Assembly: GCF_011040385.1 (NCBI RefSeq)
Contig: NZ_JAAIKB010000016.1
Location: forward strand, 1 to 64,000
Length of the DNA: 64,000 nt
Source of the DNA: Falsiroseomonas algicola
Lineage (GTDB): Bacteria; Pseudomonadota; Alphaproteobacteria; Acetobacterales; Acetobacteraceae
Reading direction: 5' to 3'
Under the pieces are notes generated by a model, which saw only the letters and a program-made list of their open reading frames with translations, did not search any database and was not told where the DNA came from. Below are positions 1 to 8,177 of the stretch, piece after piece. Within the stretch, counting starts at the first letter, position 1. Each line of letters starts with the position of its first letter. The translations under genes were made by a program, and so were the position numbers.

Positions 1-290
1 CGACCACGCCCGGCCCTTGCGGCTGCGGCGGCACGGCGATGGGCACGGCATTCACCGTCGCGCCCGGCGGCACCTGCCCCGGCGGCTGCGCGACCACGCC
101 CGGCCCTTGCGGCTGCGGCGGAACGGCGATGGGCACGGCATTCACCGTCGCGCCCGGCGGCACCTGCGCCGGCGGCTGCGCGACCACGCCCGGCCCTTGC
201 GGCTGCGGCGGCACGGCGATGGGCACGGCATTCACAGTCGCGCCCGGCGGCACCTGCGCCGGCGGCTGCGCGACCACGCCCGGAACTTGC
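1..290. repeat. 90-bp in-frame tandem repeats, just over three copies
   Basis: Copies begin at 1, 91 and 181, with a degenerate partial copy at 271. They are almost identical at DNA level: a C/G change near 75 turns PAQ into PGQ, and there is a synonymous change near 237. The period is 30 codons, so copy-number change would keep the frame. Such DNA-level identity suggests recent expansion by slippage or recombination. The array continues beyond the left edge. Confidence 0.9.
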
Positions 291-916
291 GGCTGGATGG
301 GCCTTGGGCGGGGAACGGTCAGCGGCAGGAGAGTGACGGTCATGCCCGGTGGCCGCATGACAGGACCGGCCTGCGGCCCCTGGCCCATCGGCAGGGCCGG
401 CGCCGTCATCCCAGACACCACCGCGGCAGCACCGCCCGGCGCAGGCACGCCGGACGGCCGCGCGGAGCTGCCGGGCACGGGCTGCAGCACCGTATCGGGG
501 CGCGGCGGCACCTGCACGGGCAGGGGCGGCCTGGTCATCCCGCTCGGGCCGGGAACAGGCTCGGTCAGGAAGGTGGCATAGGGCGCGTGCGTCGGCTCGT
601 TGTCCGGCCGCTGGGTCACGGGTGTCTGGGTGACCGGCGTCTGGGTGACCGGCGTCTGGGTGGCCTGCGGCTGGATGACCGGTGGGCGCGGTATCTGGTT
701 TGCCGTCGGCACCACCCCGTGATGGTCGTTGCCCGTCCCCGGGGTGCTGGGTCGCGTCACCCCGCAACTCCCGCCATGCGGATTGCCCACGCCCTGGCAC
801 CACCCATAGTGGTGCCCGGGGTGGGTCGCCTGTTGGCTCCCGGCGGCAAGCGGCGATTGGCCTGGCGGCAGCAGCATGGCCAGCAGCGGCAGCGCGGCCT
901 GGTACGGAACTCTCAT
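1..916 (-). CDS. Proline-rich exported protein, partner of the TpsB transporter (partial)
   Basis: An open frame starts at the ATG at 914-916 and has no stop before the window edge, so the C-terminus is missing. The first ~30 residues look like a signal peptide (hydrophobic run after MRVPYQ, then LAAGS). A His/Gly/Cys-bearing stretch follows (GHHYGWCQG), then TQTPV repeats and long Pro/Val/Gln-rich sequence. From codon ~210 a 30-residue unit (QPPAQVPPGATVNAVPIAV...) repeats perfectly or nearly so. It starts 17 bases after the TpsB gene on the same strand, with a GGGAGG ribosome site, so it is probably the secreted partner or a linked surface protein. I see no canonical haemagglutinin TPS domain in the visible 305 residues, which is unusual for a TpsA. 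The function is inferred only from position. Confidence 0.7.
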   Translation of the reverse strand, partial: MRVPYQAALPLLAMLLPPGQSPLAAGSQQATHPGHHYGWCQGVGNPHGGSCGVTRPSTPGTGNDHHGVVPTANQIPRPPVIQPQATQTPVTQTPVTQTPVTQRPDNEPTHAPYATFLTEPVPGPSGMTRPPLPVQVPPRPDTVLQPVPGSSARPSGVPAPGGAAAVVSGMTAPALPMGQGPQAGPVMRPPGMTVTLLPLTVPRPRPIQPQVPGVVAQPPAQVPPGATVNAVPIAVPPQPQGPGVVAQPPAQVPPGATVNAVPIAVPPQPQGPGVVAQPPGQVPPGATVNAVPIAVPPQPQGPGVV

Positions 917-932
917 TGCCTGTCCTCCCGCC

Positions 933-2507
933 TCACCAGCTCTTCGTCAGGCGCAGATACGCCGCCGGCCCGTAGCGCGTGTCCCGCCCGTCATCGACCA
1001 GCGGCAAGGCGACCCAGCCCGACAGCACGAACCCCTCCGCCATGTAGGCGCGCAGCCCGATGCCGGTGGAGGCGAGGGCCTTGCTGGAATCGCCGATCGG
1101 GGAGGTCGCGCGTCGCGCCGGCACCACGTCGAAGTCCCGGTTCCTCGCTACCACGCCGGCATCGAGGAACACCGATGGCACCAGCGCCCGCGCCACCGGT
1201 CCGTCCAGCGCGATCTGCCGGCTGGCATCGATCGTGCCGATGGCGCCGCTGTCGCCCGTCAGCGTCCCGGCCAGGTAGCCGCGCAGCCTCTCGCGGTCAC
1301 CAAGGTAGAAGCGCTCCGTCTCCGGCAGCGTCGCCGGCGACCATTGCGCATAGCCGTGCAGGCGAAGCGCCAGGCCCTCCTCCTGCGGCCCCAGCGGCAG
1401 CAGCAGCCCGGCCGCGCCGCGCAGGTGCCAGAAGTCCGGATCCACGAAGGCGTTCCAGCTGCTGTCCGTCCGCCCGGCGGAGACGGTCGCGATGGCCCTG
1501 AAGCTGCCGTAGCTGTCGTCCACATGGCTGTAGACGGCAGAAAGCCTCACCGCCTGCGACCGCTCCCGCCTGATGGCGGGATCGCCGAAATCCACCTCGG
1601 CGATATCATACTCGGCCGCCAGGTACAGGAACTGGTGGATGTCCCGCAGCACCGGGTGCCCCACCAGCGCGATCGCGTTGGTCCCGCGCTGGTGCCGCGC
1701 ATCGGCAAGCCCCCCGCTGAGGTCGCGGCCGTGCAGCGTGTTGGAGGCGAAGAACTCCGCATAGGTCCCCGCCGTCCCGACCGGCATGCGGTAGAAACCC
1801 GCGACGTTGAAGCCGGACCGGTCCTCATCCGTCGCCGCCGTGGCGCCGACCGTCACGCGGAGCATGTCGCCGGGCTGCAGGGTCGAATAGGCCTCGCCGC
1901 TGAGGTAGCCGTTCACGGCCTGCTGCCGCGGCGAATTGTCGGCCAGCGCGATGAAGCGGTGGCTACGCGCCGTCGCATGCACCACCAGCAGGCGGCGCCC
2001 GGTCGCAGCATCGGTCGTGAATTCGGACCGCAGCTGCACGCCCGAAAGGTCGCCGGCCAGCATCAGCGCACGCTCGAAATCCCGCATGCGCAGCGGCGCG
2101 CCGGTCAGCACCGGCCGCAGGTAATCCGCGATACGCTGGCCGATGCGGTCGGGCACGCCGCGCAGTTCCAGCCGGTCCACGCCCCCCTCGTCGATGTCGA
2201 GGCGCGGCTGCCCCGTCACCGGATCCTGGAAGGCCCGGACCGTGGCCAGGAAATACCCGTCCTCCCGGTACAGCTGCTCCACCGCGCCGGCCAGCGCGGG
2301 CAGCGTCACCTGCCCCTCGGCCTGCTCCACATGCCCCGCGGCGAAGTCCACCAGCGCGGCCGTGTCATAGACCGTGTTGCCCCGCACGATCGCAACCGCG
2401 GCCCAGCTGTCCTGCGCCATCGCCGGTCCCGCAGCCGGCAGGGCCGTGGCCAGCAGGGCCATCCAGGCCGCTGCCGCCACGCCGCACCCCGCACGCCTCA
2501 TCCGCAT
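933..2507 (-). CDS. Two-partner-secretion outer membrane transporter (TpsB/ShlB/FhaC family)
   Basis: This 524-aa protein begins with a signal peptide ending near AMA-Q (~residue 31). A ShlB-type POTRA domain follows at roughly 38-110 (VRGNTVYDTAALVDF..., one POTRA visible), then a 16-strand-type beta barrel. The conserved L6-loop motif is present as LRGY at ~408-411, and the C-terminal residue is aromatic (KSW), as in Omp85-family barrels. It would export a large unfolded partner across the outer membrane. The ATG at 2507 was chosen because a GGGGGAAAGG site precedes it and the signal peptide begins there; the in-frame ATG 48 bases upstream adds a non-signal extension. The proline-rich gene immediately downstream is the probable cargo. 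Confidence 0.85.
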   Translation of the reverse strand: MRMRRAGCGVAAAAWMALLATALPAAGPAMAQDSWAAVAIVRGNTVYDTAALVDFAAGHVEQAEGQVTLPALAGAVEQLYREDGYFLATVRAFQDPVTGQPRLDIDEGGVDRLELRGVPDRIGQRIADYLRPVLTGAPLRMRDFERALMLAGDLSGVQLRSEFTTDAATGRRLLVVHATARSHRFIALADNSPRQQAVNGYLSGEAYSTLQPGDMLRVTVGATAATDEDRSGFNVAGFYRMPVGTAGTYAEFFASNTLHGRDLSGGLADARHQRGTNAIALVGHPVLRDIHQFLYLAAEYDIAEVDFGDPAIRRERSQAVRLSAVYSHVDDSYGSFRAIATVSAGRTDSSWNAFVDPDFWHLRGAAGLLLPLGPQEEGLALRLHGYAQWSPATLPETERFYLGDRERLRGYLAGTLTGDSGAIGTIDASRQIALDGPVARALVPSVFLDAGVVARNRDFDVVPARRATSPIGDSSKALASTGIGLRAYMAEGFVLSGWVALPLVDDGRDTRYGPAAYLRLTKSW

Positions 2508-2598
2508 ATCCAAGCCTTTCCCCCGCACGGCTGCCCCCGGCCGCCCCTGAATCACGCTGCGTTCGACCGAGCGTAGCGTTCTTCATAAGTACCTGATT

Positions 2599-3354
2599 CT
2601 AAAGCAATCCTTCCCGCCTGAAGGACAGATGCCGCCCGTTCCCCATGATCAGGTGGTCATGCACGACGATGCCCAGCACCTTCGCCGCCGCCTTCACCTC
2701 CTGCGTCATCTCGAGGTCCGCGCGCGACGGCGTCGGGTCGCCGGAGGGGTGGTTGTGCACCAGGATCAGCGCCGTCGCCTGCAACTCCAGGCAGCGCTTC
2801 ACCACCTCCCGCGGATAGACCGGCGTGTGGTTCACCGTGCCCTTCGCCTGCGCCTCATCGGCGATCAGGCGGTTCTTGGCATCGAGGAACAGGACCCGGA
2901 ACTGCTCGATGCTCTCCCGCGCCAGCGCGGCGTTGAGGTAGCCGATCAGCCGGTCCCAGTTGTTGAGCACGGGCTGGTCGCGAACCTCCGCCCGCATCAG
3001 CCGCAGCGCCGCCCCATGCACGGTCTTGAGCGCGGCCGCGCCCGCCTCCCCCATGCCGTCCACCGCCTGCAATTCCCGCGCCTCCGCAGCGATGGTGTTC
3101 GCAAAACTGCCGAAGCGGGCCAGCAGCGCGCGGGCGATCGGCTTGGTGTCCCGCCGCGGCAGCGCCTGGAACAGCAGCATCTCCAGCATCTCATGGTCCA
3201 GCAGCGCGTCCGGACCCGCGGTCAGCAGCCGCGTCCGCATGCGCGCGCGGTGGCCGAGATGCCCCGGCGCGGGCTCCTCCGCCACGGACAGCGTCTCCGG
3301 GAACAGCCCCTCCAGGCTGGCGCTCGCTTCCGAGAATTGCGGCTTCCGGGCCAT
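2599..3354 (-). CDS. radC: RadC family JAB/MPN-domain protein
   Basis: A 251-aa protein with an N-terminal UPF0758/HhH region (GHRARMRTRLL..., DHEMLEMLLF) and a C-terminal JAB1/MPN metalloprotease-like domain. The metal motif H-x-H-x10-D is intact (HNHPSGDPTPSRAD). The family was once linked to DNA repair, but its cellular role is unsettled and several members sit on mobile DNA. Here it neighbours housekeeping genes. The start at 3354 is preceded by GGGGACAGG; the longer reading from 3402 adds a non-conserved 16-residue tail. Confidence 0.92.
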   Translation of the reverse strand: MARKPQFSEASASLEGLFPETLSVAEEPAPGHLGHRARMRTRLLTAGPDALLDHEMLEMLLFQALPRRDTKPIARALLARFGSFANTIAAEARELQAVDGMGEAGAAALKTVHGAALRLMRAEVRDQPVLNNWDRLIGYLNAALARESIEQFRVLFLDAKNRLIADEAQAKGTVNHTPVYPREVVKRCLELQATALILVHNHPSGDPTPSRADLEMTQEVKAAAKVLGIVVHDHLIMGNGRHLSFRREGLL

Positions 3355-3418
3355 CCTGTCCCCGCGGTGTTCGCCCGCAAGGGTGCAACGACCGGCGGGC
3401 ATTATTCAACCCTGGCGT

Positions 3419-3817
3419 TCACCAGCCGAAGACGACGGCGCCCATGATGCGCCCCGGCAGCATGGTGGCGGCGCCGGCGATGATGAGCCCGCCGAAGAAG
3501 ATCGAGATCATCAGCCGGCCATGGGCCGCGACATTCCCCCGGCGCACCCGCAGCACCGCCAGCGGCAGCATGACCAGCACCGCGAGCGAGATGAGGTGGA
3601 TGTAGGAGTAGTGGTGCCCCCGCGCGGCGCTGGTGATCCAGAAGGAGGAGAGCGCGACAATCGCCATCAGCACCACCCAGAGCCGTCCCAGATGGCGATG
3701 CGGCAGCGTGCCCCGCGGCGCCACGATCTGGACGATGCCGAGCCCGAGCGCCGCCATCGCGGCGAAGGCGTGCAGCTGCACCATGGCGGGGGCGGCAAGG
3801 AGCGGGGCGAGTGTCAC
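3419..3817 (-). CDS. DUF2306-like four-helix membrane protein
   Basis: A 132-aa integral membrane protein with about four hydrophobic helices (PAMVQLHAFAAMAALGLGIVQIV, LWVVLMAIVALSSFWIT, YIHLISLAVLVMLPLAVL, LMISIFFGGLIIAGAAT) and conserved His residues in the loops (GHHYSYIH, HRHLGR). This pattern matches the DUF2306 family of unknown function. It starts at GTG 3817 behind AGGAAAG. A promoter and a nearly perfect dyad lie directly upstream, so it is probably repressed by a TetR- or MarR-like protein encoded elsewhere. Confidence 0.75.
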   Translation of the reverse strand: MTLAPLLAAPAMVQLHAFAAMAALGLGIVQIVAPRGTLPHRHLGRLWVVLMAIVALSSFWITSAARGHHYSYIHLISLAVLVMLPLAVLRVRRGNVAAHGRLMISIFFGGLIIAGAATMLPGRIMGAVVFGW

Positions 3818-3832
3818 GGCAGGCTTTCCTGA

Positions 3833-3880
3833 ATGTGTATGTTAGTCACATTCACATAAAGCCGGCCGGCACGGCGGTCA
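3833..3880 (-). promoter_or_regulatory. Promoter and dyad operator of the DUF2306 gene
   Basis: Read on the minus strand, TTGACC (3875-3880) is followed after 17 bases by TATGTG, a good sigma-70-like promoter. Overlapping the -10 and just downstream is an inverted repeat with 10-base arms, ATGTGTATGT and ACATTCACAT (9 of 10 paired), around a 5-base spacer (3833-3857). Its size and position fit a TetR/MarR-family repressor site. No such regulator gene is in the window. Confidence 0.55.
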
Positions 3881-3885
3881 AGACG

Positions 3886-3916
3886 AAAACGCCCCCTTCC
3901 AGGCCGGAAGGGGGCG
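3886..3916 (-). terminator. Rho-independent terminator after map
   Basis: On the minus strand an 11-bp perfect stem (CGCCCCCTTCC / GGAAGGGGGCG) with a 5-base loop is followed by TTTTCG. It lies 28 bases past the map stop and before the DUF2306 promoter, so it separates the two transcription units. Confidence 0.8.
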
Positions 3917-3943
3917 CGATCGCCGCATCGGGGTGGCGGGGAT

Positions 3944-4750
3944 TCAGGCCCCGTAGGGCGGCCGGTGCATCCCGGTTGGGGAGACGGTGAAGATCTCCAC
4001 CCCATCCTCCGTCACGCCCACCATGTGCTCGAACTGGGCGGAGAGGCTGCGGTCCCGCGTCACCGCGGTCCAGCCATCGTCCAGGATCTTCACCTCCGGC
4101 CGCCCGGCATTCACCATCGGCTCCACGGTGAAGAACATGCCGGGCTTCAGCGTCGGCCCTTCGCCGGGCCGGCCGAAATGCAGCACGTTCGGCGGCTCAT
4201 GGAAGCGCCGGCCGATGCCATGGCCGCAGAAGTCGCGCACCACGGAGAAGCGGTGCTTCTCCACGAAGGTCTGGATGGCGTGGCCGACATCGCCCAGCGT
4301 GGCCCCCGGCCTGATCGCGGCGATGCCGCGCATCATGCTCTCATAGGTCACGTCCATCAGCAGCTTCGCCTTGGTGGAGGCGGTGCCCGCGACATACATG
4401 CGGCTGCTGTCGCCGTGCCAGCCATCCAGGATGACGGTGACGTCGATGTTGATGATGTCGCCATCGACCAGCACGCGCTCACCCGGGATGCCGTGGCAGA
4501 CCACGTGGTTGATGCTGGTGCAGGATGACTTGGTGTAGCCGCGGTAGCCCAGCGTCGCGGGGATGGCGTGGTTGGCCAGGGTGAAGTCGTGGATGATCCG
4601 GTCCAGCGCTTCCGTCGTGATCCCCGGCTTCACATGCGGGGTGATCATGTCGAGCGTCTCGGCCGCCAGGCGGCCGGCGCGGCGCATCCCCTCGAAATCC
4701 GCGGGGGAGTGGATCGTGATGCGGCGGCTTTCGCCGCCCTGCTGCTCCAT
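3944..4750 (-). CDS. map: Methionine aminopeptidase, type I
   Basis: A 268-aa protein that removes the initiator methionine from nascent proteins. The pita-bread metal ligands are visible: Asp in NIDVTVILDGWHGD, His in GHGIGRRFHE, Glu in FTVEP and Glu in the C-terminal AQFEHM. VCHGIP is the conserved substrate-pocket segment. The length is normal. I chose the ATG at 4750 because homology begins shortly after it; the frame extends to 4945 only through low-complexity Arg/Ala sequence. An AT-rich stretch (AATATTCAATAAAT, ~4780-4793) just upstream may hold the promoter. Confidence 0.95.
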   Translation of the reverse strand: MEQQGGESRRITIHSPADFEGMRRAGRLAAETLDMITPHVKPGITTEALDRIIHDFTLANHAIPATLGYRGYTKSSCTSINHVVCHGIPGERVLVDGDIINIDVTVILDGWHGDSSRMYVAGTASTKAKLLMDVTYESMMRGIAAIRPGATLGDVGHAIQTFVEKHRFSVVRDFCGHGIGRRFHEPPNVLHFGRPGEGPTLKPGMFFTVEPMVNAGRPEVKILDDGWTAVTRDRSLSAQFEHMVGVTEDGVEIFTVSPTGMHRPPYGA

Positions 4751-4841
4751 CGTGGTCTGACCGTCCGGGCTGGCGTGAGGAATATTCAATAAATGCGCCG
4801 CGCCCACCCGCGTTGCAAGCGCGCGCAGGCGCGGGGCTGCC

Positions 4842-5729
4842 CTACCCGAAAGGCGTCTCGCCCGTCTTCCGCTCCACCGTGCCGAGCGCATCCGCCAGGC
4901 GATGCGTGGCGCTGCCGGGGCGCGCGGGCTGCTGCTGGCTCTCATGCGGCGACCAGCCGGTCAGCACCATCAGCCGCAGCACCGGGTCGATCCCCTCCGG
5001 CCCCTTCGGCAGGCTCGCCGCCGCCATGGGCAGCAGGGCGCGCGGCGGCACGCGGCGATCCGCCGCCAGCACCGCATTCGCCTCCCCCGCCGCGCGGAGG
5101 TCGGCGAAGAGGCCGAGCGCCGTGCGATAGGCCAGCGCGACATTCTCCAGGTCCGCCACCGGCAGCGCGAAGCCCGCGCGCTGCAGCAGCCCCGCGCCGT
5201 CCCTCAGTTCCGGGAAGGGCGAGACCCGGGGCGAGACCCCGCCCCGCAGCGCCACCTCCGCCTGGCCCAGCGCCTCCCGCAGCGGCTGCAGCGTGCCGAG
5301 CGCGGGGAGCGAGGCCAGGAACAGCCCATCCGGCGCCAGCGCCCGCCGGATCTGCACCAGCGCCCCCGGTAGGTCGTTCACCCAGTGCAGCGACACCGAC
5401 GCCACGATCAGGTCGAAGGACCCCGGGGCGAAGGGCAGGAATTCCTCATCCCCCGCCACGGCCAGCCCTTCGCCGCCCGCCCGCAGCATGTCAGCCGACA
5501 GATCCATCGACACCACGAAGGGCACGCCCCGCGCCCGCAGCTTCGGCGCCACCACGCCCCGCCCGCCCAGGTCGAGTGCGCGGGTGAAGCGCCGCGTGGT
5601 GTCGTCGAGGCGATCCAGCAGCCGGTCCGCGCAATCCTCCAGCACCGGCGCCACGCGCGCGACCGTCCCCGCCGCCCGGTCCCGCCGCCGCCGCACCAGG
5701 GCGCGGTCGAAGATGTTCATGGCATTCAT
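4842..5729 (-). CDS. SAM-dependent methyltransferase, BioC/NDUFAF5-like
   Basis: A 295-aa class I methyltransferase. It opens with the family signature MNIFDRALVRRRRDRA. Motif I is ALDLGGRG, motif II MDLSADML, and the motif IV region is FDLIVASVSLHWVNDLPG. Proteins of this type in alphaproteobacteria resemble the mitochondrial complex I assembly factor NDUFAF5 and BioC; which reaction this one performs cannot be read from sequence. In many relatives it sits beside comF; here the divergent cysteine dioxygenase and rhodanese genes lie between. The start may be 5729 or 5720. Confidence 0.8.
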   Translation of the reverse strand: MNAMNIFDRALVRRRRDRAAGTVARVAPVLEDCADRLLDRLDDTTRRFTRALDLGGRGVVAPKLRARGVPFVVSMDLSADMLRAGGEGLAVAGDEEFLPFAPGSFDLIVASVSLHWVNDLPGALVQIRRALAPDGLFLASLPALGTLQPLREALGQAEVALRGGVSPRVSPFPELRDGAGLLQRAGFALPVADLENVALAYRTALGLFADLRAAGEANAVLAADRRVPPRALLPMAAASLPKGPEGIDPVLRLMVLTGWSPHESQQQPARPGSATHRLADALGTVERKTGETPFG

Positions 5730-5807
5730 GTCAGGCCAGATGCGCCCGCTTCGCCTCGGGGACAAGCCGCGCTAGGCTCCCTCCACTGATCCGGAGGAAG
5801 GCCCCCA

Positions 5808-6422
5808 ATGAACGTCACCGATGCCTCGGCCGCCCGCGCCGCCGCCGTCGCTTCCACCATCGACCGCATCCGCGCCATCGAGAGCGAGATGGGCGTCACC
5901 CGCCCGGCGCTGGAGAAGATCCGCGACGAGCTGATGGCGCTGGCCGCGCAGGAACACCTCTTCCCGAGCCACGTCTTCCCCCCGCCGGAGGGCGGCGCCA
6001 AGGGCGCCAACCGCTACCTGATGCAGGAAGACCCGGACAACCGCTTCGCGCTCTACCTGAACGCGCTGAACCCCGGCAACCGCACCAAGCCGCACGACCA
6101 CACCACCTGGGCCGTGGTCGTGGCGGTGGAGGGGCAGGAGCTGAACAAGGTCTATGCCCGCACCGATGACGGATCGGACCCCGAGCGCTGCCAGATCCAT
6201 GTGCGGGAGGAGATCATGGTGGAGCCCGGGCGGGGGATCTGCCTGATGCCGGAGGACATCCACTCCATCCACACCCTCGGCGACGTCCCCACCCGCCACC
6301 TGCACATGTATGGCCTGGCGCTGGAGAAGCTCGAGGATCGCAAGGGCTATGACGAGGAGACGGGCGCCGTCACCCTCTACAACAAGGCCTTCATGAAGCC
6401 GACCAGCCAGCCCAAGGGATAG
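5808..6422 (+). CDS. Cysteine dioxygenase family protein (thiol dioxygenase)
   Basis: A 204-aa cupin. The iron-binding motif is visible as KPHDHTTWAVVVAVEG, with the third His in DVPTRHLHMYG. Members oxidise the thiol of L-cysteine or 3-mercaptopropionate to a sulfinate using Fe(II) and O2. The bacterial substrate cannot be assigned by eye. It starts at ATG 5808 behind GGAGGAAGG. The downstream multi-rhodanese gene (same strand, ~170 bases) suggests linked sulfur metabolism. Confidence 0.85.
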   Translation: MNVTDASAARAAAVASTIDRIRAIESEMGVTRPALEKIRDELMALAAQEHLFPSHVFPPPEGGAKGANRYLMQEDPDNRFALYLNALNPGNRTKPHDHTTWAVVVAVEGQELNKVYARTDDGSDPERCQIHVREEIMVEPGRGICLMPEDIHSIHTLGDVPTRHLHMYGLALEKLEDRKGYDEETGAVTLYNKAFMKPTSQPKG

Positions 6423-6590
6423 CTTTTTCCGTGCCCTCAAACGGCGGGCGGCCGCATCCGCGGCCTTGCCTTCGCGCGGGATGCGGGCAGTACTGGCTGC
6501 GCGGCCCGTTTGCGCGCGGGCCGCATTCGCGGCCTCGGCCGGCCTGAAGTGCGGCCGTCCGCCGTCTCCGATCTTGGCCAGGAGCTCATG

Positions 6591-8177
6591 ATGAAGGCCG
6601 CATTGATTTCCGCTGCCACCTTGAAATCCTGGCTCCGCGACGGCGCCGAGCTCGCCATCCTCGATGCGCGGGAGGAAGGCGAGTTCAGCGCCTCCCACCT
6701 CTTCTGGGCCGTGCCCTGCCCGCTGTCGCAGGCGGAGCTCCGCGCCCCCCGCCTGCTGCCCCGCCGCGCCACCCGCATCGTCTGCGTCGATGGCGGTGAA
6801 GGCGGCTACGCCGGGAAGCTCGCCGCCTTCCTCGCCACCATCGGCTGCGCCGACCTCCACATCCTCGAAGGCGGGACCAGGGCCTGGGAAGCGGCGGGCT
6901 ACGAGCTCTTCTCCGGCTTCAACGTGCCCTCCAAGGCCTTCGGCGAATGGGTGGAGCACCATTACGGCACGCCCTCCATCGACGCCGCCGACCTCGCCAC
7001 CATGCAGGCGGAGGGCCGGGACATGATCATCGTGGACAGCCGCCCGATCGCGGAATTCCGCGCCATGTCCATCCCCGGCGCCATCGACGTGCCGGGCGCC
7101 GAGCTCGCCTACCGCGTCCCCGCCATGGTCCCCCGCCCGACGACGACGGTGGTGGTGAACTGCGCCGGCCGCACCCGCTCCATCCTGGGCGCCGAGAGCC
7201 TGCGCCGCGCCGGCCTGCCCAACCCCGTGGTGGCGCTGCGCAACGGCACCATGGGCTGGGAGCTGGCAGGCTTCACCTGCAACCGCGGCCGCGACGACCG
7301 CTACGCCCCCGGCACGCCGCCCGACGCGGCGGAGACCCTGGCCCGCGCGCGCCGCTTCGCCGATGCCAATGGCGTGCGCTGGATCACCCGCGCGGCGGCG
7401 CAGGACCTCCTCGCCGACCCCAGCCGCACCACCCACCTCTTCGACGTGCGCGACCCCGCCGAATATGCGGAAGGCCACATCCCCGGCGCCGTCTCCGCCC
7501 CCGGCGGGCAGCTGGTCCAGGCCACCGATGGCTGGGTCGCGACACGCCATGCCCGCATCCTGCTGGCCGACGATACCGGCACCCGCGCCGCCATGACCGG
7601 CGGCTGGCTGCGGCAGCTCGGCGGCTGGGACGTCTTCTGCCTGACGGACGCCATGGAAGGGCGGCTGGAGGCCGGGCATCCCGCGGCGACCGTCCCGGAC
7701 CTGCCGAAGCCCCGCACCATCACCCCCGCCGACCTCGCCGCGCGCCTTGCCGCCGGCGCCGCCGCCGTCATCGATTGCGGCCGCAGCCTCGCCTTCCGCG
7801 CCGGCCGCATCCCTGGCGCCCGCTGGGGCGTCCGCACCCGCCTCGCCGCGCTGGCGAAGGACCTGCCGGCGGACCGGATGCTGGTCGTCACCGCGCCCGA
7901 CCCCGCCCTGGCCGCGCTCGCCGCCGCCGAACTCGCCGCGCTCCATCCGGCCCCCGTCGCGGTGCTGGAAGGCGGCACCGCCGCCTGGGCCGCCGCCGGC
8001 CTGCCACTCCACGCCGACCGTCGCGACCCCCCGGACGAGGCCTGCATCGACACCTGGCTCCGCCCCTATGACCGGAACGAGGGCGTGGAGGAGGCCATGC
8101 GCGCCTACCTCGCCTGGGAGATCGACCTGGTCCATGCGGTGGAGCGCGACGGCGACGCCCCCTTCGGTGCCTGGTAG
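6591..8177 (+). CDS. Four-domain rhodanese-like protein
   Basis: A 528-aa protein with four rhodanese modules in tandem (about 5-105, 128-235, 270-370 and 378-475) and a C-terminal tail. Only domain 2 has the canonical active-site loop, with Cys191 in VVNCAGRTRS. In domain 1 the Cys is one position early (IVCVDGGEGG), domain 3 has Asp (LLADDTGTR) and domain 4 has no Cys (VVTAPDPA). It probably moves sulfane sulfur through one active site while the other domains are structural. The second of two adjacent ATGs (6588, 6591) has the better spacing to AGGAG. It overlaps the start of comF by 11 bases. Confidence 0.87.
   Translation: MKAALISAATLKSWLRDGAELAILDAREEGEFSASHLFWAVPCPLSQAELRAPRLLPRRATRIVCVDGGEGGYAGKLAAFLATIGCADLHILEGGTRAWEAAGYELFSGFNVPSKAFGEWVEHHYGTPSIDAADLATMQAEGRDMIIVDSRPIAEFRAMSIPGAIDVPGAELAYRVPAMVPRPTTTVVVNCAGRTRSILGAESLRRAGLPNPVVALRNGTMGWELAGFTCNRGRDDRYAPGTPPDAAETLARARRFADANGVRWITRAAAQDLLADPSRTTHLFDVRDPAEYAEGHIPGAVSAPGGQLVQATDGWVATRHARILLADDTGTRAAMTGGWLRQLGGWDVFCLTDAMEGRLEAGHPAATVPDLPKPRTITPADLAARLAAGAAAVIDCGRSLAFRAGRIPGARWGVRTRLAALAKDLPADRMLVVTAPDPALAALAAAELAALHPAPVAVLEGGTAAWAAAGLPLHADRRDPPDEACIDTWLRPYDRNEGVEEAMRAYLAWEIDLVHAVERDGDAPFGAW

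Noticed and set aside
1-290. CRISPR-like array
   Set aside because: Units are contiguous 90-bp copies without spacers, in frame with an exported protein, so this is a coding tandem repeat.
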